DNA of 7,106 nucleotides. Origin: JBDSLU01 sp039916225. Lineage in GTDB: Bacteria; Acidobacteriota; Vicinamibacteria; Vicinamibacterales; Vicinamibacteraceae. The notes under the pieces are model-generated. The model was not told the DNA's origin. It saw nothing but the letters and a program-made list of their open reading frames with translations, and searched no databases. This document shows positions 1 through 5,177 of this stretch, piece by piece. Location: the NCBI GenBank assembly GCA_039916225.1, contig JBDSLU010000093.1, forward strand, positions 1 through 7,106, read 5' to 3'. The position numbers and the translations under genes were made by a program. Numbering within the stretch: position 1 is the first letter of the stretch; each line of letters opens with the position of its first letter.

Positions 1-2
1 CC

Positions 3-1871
3 AACAGTGACAGCCCGACGGACATCCTCACGGTTCGCGATCGCTTCTGGGACACGGGCGCGGAGATTCCACGCGAGCGCTGGCGTTTCATCGCCGGCCC
101 CGACCATCTCCCCAAGCTGCGCCTGGCGACGGGCTTCGAGCCTGGGCGGTACTATCGCGTCACCTACCGCCCGTCCGGCGCGCTCGTCGCGGGCGTGGGA
201 CTTGCCGCGATTCGTGATGCCGCGGCCGCGTTCCGCTATCGATCCGACTTGCCCGTCCACGGACAGCACGCCTACGCGATGGGCGTGTCGCAGGCCGGGC
301 GATTCCTTCGACAGTTCCTCTACGAGGGCTTCAACGCCGACGAGCGGGATCGCCGCGTGTTCGACGCCATGTGGATCCACATCGCCGGCGCGTCGCGCAG
401 CGGCTTCAACGAGCGTTTTGCCACACCGGCGCAGGCCGAGTTGTTCACGGCCACGCAGTTTCCGTTTGCGGATCTCGAGCAGGTCGATGCCGACGGCAGG
501 CGCGGCGGCATTCAATCGCGCTATCGGCCGGAGCAGCGCCCGAAGATCTTCTACACGAACACCCCCGTCGAATACTGGGGTGGCGGTCGAGCCGCGGCGC
601 TCACGCACACGACCGCGGACGGCAGACGCGATCTCGAGCTGCCGGAGAACGTCCGGATGTATTTCCTGGCGGGCACGCAGCACATCGTCGCGCCGTTTCC
701 ACCCGTTCGGACGCCACCCGTCTCCGGCGGCGCGGCCAACCCGGCGGCGCGAAGCGGTGGGCACCAGTTGAACAATCCAATGCCGCAGAACAACGTCATG
801 CGGGCACTGCTTCGCGCCTGGCACGAGTGGGCCGCGGCCGGCGCTCCACCGCCGCCGAGCCGATACCCGCGCCTGAGCGATCGCACGTTGGTGCCGATTG
901 ACGGGGTCGCGTTTCCTGCTCTTGCCGACGTCGCCGATCCGCGACGGATCGCTGGGCCTGCACGCGTGATCAGCGGCACGGTCGTTCCGCTTCCGTATCT
1001 CGTCCCGCAGGTCGATCGAGATGGAAACGACCTCGCCGGGATTCGCGACCCCGACGTCGCCGTACCGCTGGCGACGACCACTGGCTGGAACTTCCGCGAT
1101 CCCTCAGTCGGCAACCCGCACGACGTTTACCAGCTCCTGGGATCGTATATCCCGTTCGCACCGACCAGGTCGGCGCGCCAAGCCAGGGGCGATCCGCGCT
1201 TGTCCCTCGAGGAGCGATATCGTGGCGCCGGCGACTACCTGCAACGCATTCGGCATGCGGCGATGGAGTTGATTCGACGCCGCTTCCTGCTGGCCGAGGA
1301 CCTCGACAGCATCCTCGAGCGTGCCAACAAGCACTGGAGCTTCGTGACTCGTGAAGCGGCGACGCCGCCGGCGCCAACTCCGCGGTCAGTCGCGCAGGAC
1401 GACGGTCAAGAGCGAGTGGTTGATCTTCAAGGTGCCGTTGTACTCGATGAACCCCAGCCTGCGGAACTTGTTCATGAAGAAGTTCACGCGCGAACGCGTG
1501 GTCCCCACCATCTCGGCCAGCGTTTCCTGCGACACCTTCGGCAGCACCCGGTGCGAGGCCTCCGGCTCGCCGTAGCGGGACAGCAGTATGAGGGTGCGCG
1601 CCAGTCGCTTCTCGCTGGAGTTGAAGAGCTGATCGACCAGATCTTCTTCGATGCGGATGTTCCTGGTCAGCATGTGGGTCAGGAACCGACTGGCGAAGGC
1701 GGGGTGGGCGTGCAGATGTCGCACCATCTCCGGCTTCTCCACCGCGATGATCGAGCAGGCGTCCATCGCCGACGCCGTGGACATGCGCTTCGCCTGGCCG
1801 GCCAGACAACCCTCGCCAAAGAAGTGGCCGGCGTCGAGGACCGCGATCACGGCTTCCTTGCCCGTACGTGA
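3..1871 (+). CDS. Alpha/beta hydrolase, Abhydrolase_10-like (5' partial; 3' end abnormal)
   Basis: The reading frame is open from the left edge, so the N-terminus lies outside the window; the first ATG inside (195) is internal to the homologous region. The sequence resembles the alpha/beta hydrolase domain family PF20091, whose members are mostly uncharacterised predicted esterases or hydrolases. Seen directly: the nucleophile elbow GVSQAGRF with Ser at 288-290, followed by FLYEGFN and the HIAGA segment typical of the family, then NTPVEYWG (its Glu is a possible acid residue), and GTQH with the probable catalytic His at 681-683. The conserved part ends near HWSFVT at about 1346. Family members usually stop shortly after this point, but here the frame continues about 170 codons to TGA at 1869-1871, antisense through the Crp-type gene. 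That tail looks like shadow sequence. TGA codons sit in both other frames at 1345 and 1352, so a small indel or a lost stop is plausible. Substrate is unknown. The hydrolase call is fairly sure; the 3' end is not. Confidence 0.78.
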   Translation, partial: NSDSPTDILTVRDRFWDTGAEIPRERWRFIAGPDHLPKLRLATGFEPGRYYRVTYRPSGALVAGVGLAAIRDAAAAFRYRSDLPVHGQHAYAMGVSQAGRFLRQFLYEGFNADERDRRVFDAMWIHIAGASRSGFNERFATPAQAELFTATQFPFADLEQVDADGRRGGIQSRYRPEQRPKIFYTNTPVEYWGGGRAAALTHTTADGRRDLELPENVRMYFLAGTQHIVAPFPPVRTPPVSGGAANPAARSGGHQLNNPMPQNNVMRALLRAWHEWAAAGAPPPPSRYPRLSDRTLVPIDGVAFPALADVADPRRIAGPARVISGTVVPLPYLVPQVDRDGNDLAGIRDPDVAVPLATTTGWNFRDPSVGNPHDVYQLLGSYIPFAPTRSARQARGDPRLSLEERYRGAGDYLQRIRHAAMELIRRRFLLAEDLDSILERANKHWSFVTREAATPPAPTPRSVAQDDGQERVVDLQGAVVLDEPQPAELVHEEVHARTRGPHHLGQRFLRHLRQHPVRGLRLAVAGQQYEGARQSLLAGVEELIDQIFFDADVPGQHVGQEPTGEGGVGVQMSHHLRLLHRDDRAGVHRRRRGHALRLAGQTTLAKEVAGVEDRDHGFLART

Positions 1872-2042
1872 CAGAACCGTCAACTGGACGTTGCCCTGGT
1901 CCAGATACATGACGGCCGCCGCCGGGTCCCCCTGGGCGAAGATCGTGGCCCCGCTGGCATAGGGGAGGCGCTCCGCGCGGACGCCGGCCCAGTTGACGAC
2001 GCTCGATGGTTCGATTCGTGCCGCGCGAACGGTCTTGGGCAT
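1386..2042 (-). CDS. Crp/Fnr-family transcriptional regulator
   Basis: Predicted DNA-binding dimer of 218 aa, a usual length for the family. Residues about 26-109 form a cyclic-nucleotide-binding-type beta-barrel with the loop FGEGCLAG (about 75-82) in the place of the CRP phosphate-binding cassette. An Arg follows, but the Ser next to it in E. coli CRP is replaced by Met, so the ligand cannot be assumed. A long dimerisation helix (about 106-140) follows, then a winged helix-turn-helix at about 170-202 containing QETLAEMVGTTRSRVNFFM and FRRLGFIEY. It lacks the cysteine cluster of oxygen-sensing FNR (only two Cys). The start was set at ATG 2042 because GAGG lies 8 nt upstream. ATG 2048 is an alternative, but GAGG is too close to it, and the TTG at 2090 has no convincing ribosome site. 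It is the last minus-strand gene here, 176 nt after the coiled-coil gene, and converges on the hydrolase. A palindrome 63 nt upstream may be its operator. Target genes are unknown. Confidence 0.9.
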   Translation of the reverse strand: MPKTVRAARIEPSSVVNWAGVRAERLPYASGATIFAQGDPAAAVMYLDQGNVQLTVLSRTGKEAVIAVLDAGHFFGEGCLAGQAKRMSTASAMDACSIIAVEKPEMVRHLHAHPAFASRFLTHMLTRNIRIEEDLVDQLFNSSEKRLARTLILLSRYGEPEASHRVLPKVSQETLAEMVGTTRSRVNFFMNKFRRLGFIEYNGTLKINHSLLTVVLRD

Positions 2043-2104
2043 GGTCATCGCCTCGGCAGACGCCGCGGCGACTGCCGATAGTCTGCGCAACGACGAGCTT
2101 AGGG

Positions 2105-2119
2105 GACACTCACAGTGTC
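2105..2119. promoter_or_regulatory. Palindrome upstream of the Crp-type gene, candidate operator
   Basis: A perfect 6-bp inverted repeat around a 3-nt centre, GACACT-cac-AGTGTC, lies 63-77 nt upstream of the chosen Crp-type start. On the minus strand a TTGCCA hexamer (2135-2140, five of six matches to the -35 consensus) is followed 17 nt later by CACTGT (2112-2117), a poor -10 that falls inside the palindrome. This layout would suit autoregulation by a dimeric regulator. The half-sites are not the CRP or FNR consensus, and the promoter match is weak. Confidence 0.35.
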
Positions 2120-2162
2120 ACGAAGCGGCAGGCATGGCAAGTGGGCCCCGACGCCCGACGCC

Positions 2163-2214
2163 GGGGGCTTCAGCGAATGCGAAAGTCCGATGCCTGGCTT
2201 GGCCGGAAGCCCCC
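2163..2214 (-). terminator. Inverted repeat just after the coiled-coil gene, possible mRNA 3' hairpin
   Basis: GGGGGCTTC (2163-2171) is the exact reverse complement of GAAGCCCCC (2206-2214), giving a 9-bp stem with a 34-nt loop. It begins a few nucleotides beyond the TGA of the heptad-repeat gene (2219-2221) in the direction of transcription. There is no following U-tract on the minus strand and the loop is long, so it is not a canonical intrinsic terminator. It could be an mRNA-stabilising 3' structure, or part of the leader of the Crp-type gene. Confidence 0.3.
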
Positions 2215-2218
2215 CCAG

Positions 2219-2635
2219 TCAGTTGGGCTCGGGCTGGTAGGCGTCCTTCAAGTCACGGAGCACCCGCCGCATCTCCTCGACGGCCTTCATGTTCTCGAGC
2301 GATACGTTCAGCGTATCGGCGGTGGCCTGCACCGCGTCGACCACCGCGTGCCGGGCGGCCTCGGCGGCCGCTCGAGCTTCTTCGCCGGCGGCGCGCGTGG
2401 TCTCGGCACACACCCGCGCGTGTTCACTGGCCGTCCGCGCGGTCTCGGAGATGTTCCGCAGCATCTCCCGCTCCTGACGGATCGCTTCCAGCGCCTCGCG
2501 ATGTTGGTCGCGGACCTCCCGCGCCTCCTCGGCCAGTTGTCTGAACTGTTCCGCTTCGTCCCTGGCTGTCTCCGCGGAGATGCGGTCGCCTTCCGCGCGC
2601 GAGCGGATGGCGGTCTCGTCTCGGGGTTCGTTCAT
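2219..2635 (-). CDS. Small heptad-repeat coiled-coil protein of unknown function
   Basis: 138 aa, predicted almost entirely helical and cytoplasmic, with no signal peptide or membrane segment. I do not recognise a named family. Arg occurs at every seventh residue from 11 to 95 (13 in a row), and Glu or Asp at every seventh residue from 15 to 92 (12 in a row), so each heptad carries an acidic residue three positions before an Arg, as in ISETART, ASEHARV, CAETTRA and AGEEARA. The positions just before each Arg and three after it are mostly Ala or other small or hydrophobic residues, which suits a tightly packed Ala-rich coiled coil. The strict pattern stops near residue 96, and a more ordinary amphipathic helix (about 97-132) follows. 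The start is ATG at 2635, supported by AGGTGA upstream (AGGTG is 5 nt from the ATG). It lies 152 nt after the LOV kinase and on the same strand; whether they share a transcript is not clear. A scaffold or oligomerisation role is only a guess. The even codon character and good ribosome site argue that it is a real gene. Confidence 0.78.
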   Translation of the reverse strand: MNEPRDETAIRSRAEGDRISAETARDEAEQFRQLAEEAREVRDQHREALEAIRQEREMLRNISETARTASEHARVCAETTRAAGEEARAAAEAARHAVVDAVQATADTLNVSLENMKAVEEMRRVLRDLKDAYQPEPN

Positions 2636-2703
2636 AAAATCACCTGGAGCGATTGTGACCCGTAGTGCCGCGCGAGGGTGTGCTCAAGGGCACAGGGAAC
2701 GCG

Positions 2704-2734
2704 AGTCGGCGGCTCCGGACTGAGCGAGCCGACT
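2704..2734. repeat. Imperfect inverted repeat in the gap between the LOV kinase and the coiled-coil gene
   Basis: AGTCGGC (2704-2710) pairs with GCCGACT (2728-2734). After a small 1x2 internal loop, GCTC (2712-2715) pairs with GAGC (2722-2725), leaving a 6-nt loop. This is an 11-bp interrupted hairpin about 54 nt past the stop of the LOV kinase gene. No U-tract follows on the minus strand, so it may be a Rho-dependent or processing-linked 3' hairpin rather than a classic terminator. A loose promoter-like pair on the minus strand downstream of it (TTGAGC, 17 nt, TACGGG) is too weak to call. The remainder of this 152-nt gap shows nothing recognisable. Confidence 0.35.
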
Positions 2735-2787
2735 GTTCAGCATGGGCAGGCGCTCGAGGAGTTCTCCGTGAACGCCGCGCGCGAAGC

Positions 2788-5154
2788 TCACTCGGGCTGG
2801 CCCGAGACCTCTGGTGACGGACCGGGCGCGTCGCGTTGTCCGGTCGGTCGCGCCGAACCGCCGGCGCGCCAGGCGCGGAGCACCTCGGCGACTCGCCGCG
2901 TCAGCGTGTTGGGTGTGAACGGCTTGGCCAGGAACGCCTCGCGCGACTCGAGGATCCCGTGCTGCAGCACGGCGTCGTCGGCGTACCCCGACATGTAGAG
3001 AACGGCCATCGCGGGCCGCAGTGGGGCCAGGCGTTCGGCGAGTTGCCGGCCGCTCATCCTCGGCAGCACCACATCAGTCAACAGCAGGTCGATGTTTCCG
3101 CCGTGCTGCTCGCAGACGAGCAGCGCTTCGCCGCCGTTGGCGGCGTCGAGCACGACGTAGCCGTTCCGCCGCAGAATGGCCGTGGCGAGGGCTCGCAACT
3201 GCTGCTCGTCCTCGACCAGCAGAATCGTCCCGCCCGCCCCGGCAGACCCGGCCGGTGGCAGCAGCGGGCTCGGCAGGTCGGCGGCCGCACGGACGCGCGG
3301 CAGGTAGATCTTGAACGTCGTGCCCGCGCCCGGTTCGCTGTAGACGAAGATGTGGCCGCCGCTCTGCTTGACGATGCCGAAGACGGTCGCCAGCCCGAGA
3401 CCGGTGCCCTTGCCTTCAGCCTTCGTGGTGAAGAACGGCTCGAAGATGCGCGGCAGCGTGTCGCGATCGATACCGATACCGTTGTCGCTCACGGCCATGA
3501 GCACGTACGAGCCGGCGGGGACCTCGTGGTGCACGCGGGCATACTCGAGGTCGAGCTCCACGTTGGCTGTCTCGATGGTCAGCAACCCGCCGCGGCGCAT
3601 GGCATCGCGGGCGTTGACCGCCAGGTTCATGACGATCTGCTCGATCTGCCCCTGATCCCCGACGACGTTGCCGAGCCCGGCCGCCGGCAGCAGCGTGATC
3701 TCCACGTCGGCGCCGAGCAGCCGGCGCAACATCCTGTCGAGCCCAGCCAATACCACGTTCAGGTTGAGCACGCGCGTTTCGAGCACCTGTTGGCGGCTGA
3801 ACGCCAACAACTGACGCGTCAGTTCGGTGGCGCGCAGGGCGGCGTCCCCAATCTCCTTGAGCCCGGCGCCGAGCGGATCGTCGGGCTTGAGATCCTCACC
3901 GAGCAGCTCGGCGTGGCTCAGGATCACCGTCAGCAGGTTGTTGAAGTCGTGAGCGACACCGCCGGCCAATCGGCCGATGGCCTCCATCTTCTGGGCCTGT
4001 CGATACTGTGCCTCCAGGTTTCTCCGGACGGTCACGTCGGTCTGTACCCCGACGAAGTTGGTGACGGTGCCGTCGTCGTCCTTGACGGGCGAGATGCTCA
4101 CGTTGTTCCAGAAGGTCGTGCCGTCCTTGCGGTAGTTCAGCAGCTCGACGACGCAGCCCCCCCCTCGGGCGACCGCTTCACGCACCATCCCGATCGCGGC
4201 CGGCTCCGAGTCCGGGCCCTGCAGGAACCGGCAGTTGCGGCCCATCGCCTCGTCGGCGCTGTAGCCGGTGATCGCGGTGAATCCTGGGCTCGCGTAGACG
4301 ATCGGCTGGTCCGGGGCGAGAGCGTCGGTGATCAGAATCCCCTGCGACACGGCGGCGATGGCACGTTCCCGCAGTCGGGCCTCGCGCTCCATGCGCTTGC
4401 GCGCGGTGATGTCGCGGACGTTGCACTGGATGACGCGCGTCCCGTGCACGAGATAGACATTGCTGACGAACTCGACGTCGACCATGCGACCATCGGCGGT
4501 CTTGAGGGGCAGATCGTCGTAGCGGACGAAGTCCTGGGCCTGGAGCTCGGCGAAAGACGCCTTGGAGGCGGCGATGTCAGCGAAGGGGCCGATGTCCCAC
4601 AGATATTTCCCGACAAAGTCGCCACGTGCGTAGCCCGTCAGTTCGGACATGAAGGGGTTGGCATCGACGACGTGGCCGGTGCGGGCATCGACAATCAGGA
4701 TGCCGTCCTTGGCCGCCTCGAACAGTCGTCGATACTTCTCCTCGGAGGACCGGACCTCGTCGTCCGCGGCCTTCCGGGTCGTGATGTCGACGACGTAGGT
4801 GATGATGTGCTCCGGCGTGCCGGCGGCGTCGCGCTGCAGGCGCGTCGTGGCGTGCACCCACAGATACCCACTGTTCTTCGTCCGCAGCCGCTTCTCGATC
4901 GCCCATGTCTCGCACCCGGCGGCGAGCAGGCGGCGCAGTCCGTCCGTGACCGCTGGCAGGTCGTCGGCGTGCGTCAGGGCCTCGAGCGACGTGCTCTGCA
5001 GTTCGTCGACGGTGTATCCGAGCATGCGCGCGAGGGCCGGGTTCACCACTCGCCAGCCGCCGTCGGTCGCGATCGCGGAGCCCCCAATTGGGGCGTTGGC
5101 GAAGAAGGCCGGAAGGAGCTGATCGATGTGGTTTGTGTTGTCCAGCGAGCCCAT
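2788..5154 (-). CDS. LOV-domain hybrid sensor histidine kinase with C-terminal receiver
   Basis: 788 aa, soluble, no membrane segments. Domains in order: PAS about 10-128, PAS about 139-253, LOV about 263-381, DHp with phospho-acceptor His402 in GGVAHDFNNLL, HATPase_c with N-box Asn514, G1 box DNGIGI, F box FEPFFTT and G2 box GKGTGLGL (581-588), then a receiver domain at about 642-763 with acidic pair Glu648/Asp649, phospho-acceptor Asp694, Ser722 and Lys744. A Pro/Gly-rich tail ends the protein. The H-box type is that of the HPK4-like kinases. All catalytic residues are present, so autophosphorylation and transfer to its own receiver are expected. Light absorption by an FMN in the LOV domain probably controls this. 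The ATG at 5154 was chosen because GGGAGG lies 5 nt upstream; a GTG at 5160 in the same frame overlaps that ribosome site. The gene begins 23 nt after the stop of the other hybrid kinase, so the two are very likely co-transcribed. No DNA-binding output is attached; the downstream partner (Hpt protein or response regulator) is not seen. Confidence 0.95.
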   Translation of the reverse strand: MGSLDNTNHIDQLLPAFFANAPIGGSAIATDGGWRVVNPALARMLGYTVDELQSTSLEALTHADDLPAVTDGLRRLLAAGCETWAIEKRLRTKNSGYLWVHATTRLQRDAAGTPEHIITYVVDITTRKAADDEVRSSEEKYRRLFEAAKDGILIVDARTGHVVDANPFMSELTGYARGDFVGKYLWDIGPFADIAASKASFAELQAQDFVRYDDLPLKTADGRMVDVEFVSNVYLVHGTRVIQCNVRDITARKRMEREARLRERAIAAVSQGILITDALAPDQPIVYASPGFTAITGYSADEAMGRNCRFLQGPDSEPAAIGMVREAVARGGGCVVELLNYRKDGTTFWNNVSISPVKDDDGTVTNFVGVQTDVTVRRNLEAQYRQAQKMEAIGRLAGGVAHDFNNLLTVILSHAELLGEDLKPDDPLGAGLKEIGDAALRATELTRQLLAFSRQQVLETRVLNLNVVLAGLDRMLRRLLGADVEITLLPAAGLGNVVGDQGQIEQIVMNLAVNARDAMRRGGLLTIETANVELDLEYARVHHEVPAGSYVLMAVSDNGIGIDRDTLPRIFEPFFTTKAEGKGTGLGLATVFGIVKQSGGHIFVYSEPGAGTTFKIYLPRVRAAADLPSPLLPPAGSAGAGGTILLVEDEQQLRALATAILRRNGYVVLDAANGGEALLVCEQHGGNIDLLLTDVVLPRMSGRQLAERLAPLRPAMAVLYMSGYADDAVLQHGILESREAFLAKPFTPNTLTRRVAEVLRAWRAGGSARPTGQRDAPGPSPEVSGQPE
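4006..4368 (-). other. LOV (flavin-binding blue-light photosensor) domain within the kinase
   Basis: The domain contains GRNCRFLQG, an exact match to the LOV adduct motif. The photoactive Cys308 is encoded at 4231-4233. Counting from that Cys, Arg stands at +17, Asn at +32 (NYRKDG), Asn at +42 (FWNN) and Gln at +63 (GVQTDVT). These are the spacings I recall for the FMN contacts of plant phototropin/neochrome LOV2, with no insertions or deletions. The first strand also fits (ITDALAPDQPIVYASPGFTAITGYS). In known LOV domains blue light forms a cysteinyl-FMN adduct and the Gln flips to signal. A helix leads from the C-terminal DVT motif straight into the DHp helix. The other two PAS domains of this protein lack the Cys motif. 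Confidence 0.93.
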
Positions 5155-5157
5155 GAG

Positions 5158-5165
5158 CACCTCCC
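5158..5165 (-). promoter_or_regulatory. Ribosome binding site that fixes the LOV kinase start
   Basis: On the minus strand GGGAGGTG precedes CTCATG. A strong Shine-Dalgarno core (GGGAGG) thus sits 5 nt before the ATG at 5154 and overlaps the alternative GTG at 5160. It lies in the 23-nt gap after the upstream kinase stop, which indicates independent translation initiation within a shared transcript. Confidence 0.75.
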
Positions 5166-5177
5166 GGCGAGCCGCGG

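Noticed and set aside
7..771. Plus-strand 254-codon frame inside the hydrolase
   Set aside because: The frame starting at codon 3-5 carries the GVSQAG elbow and other family motifs; this one is Arg/Ser/Pro-rich shadow sequence.
2043..2090. TTG start giving a 234-aa Crp-type protein
   Set aside because: No ribosome site precedes the TTG, and the additional Ala-rich N-terminus is not typical of the family; ATG at 2042 has GAGG at good spacing.
970..2109. 379-codon minus-strand frame overlapping both the hydrolase and the Crp-type gene
   Set aside because: It is in a different frame from the Crp-type gene, is Arg/Gly/Pro rich, and contains no known motif.
2152..2162. Short CCCGACG direct repeat upstream of the Crp-type gene
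   Set aside because: Two 7-nt copies in very GC-rich sequence are expected by chance.
1993..2665. Plus-strand frames covering the coiled-coil gene and its flanks
   Set aside because: The minus-strand frame has a good ribosome site and a precise heptad pattern that could not arise by chance; the plus frames lack motifs.
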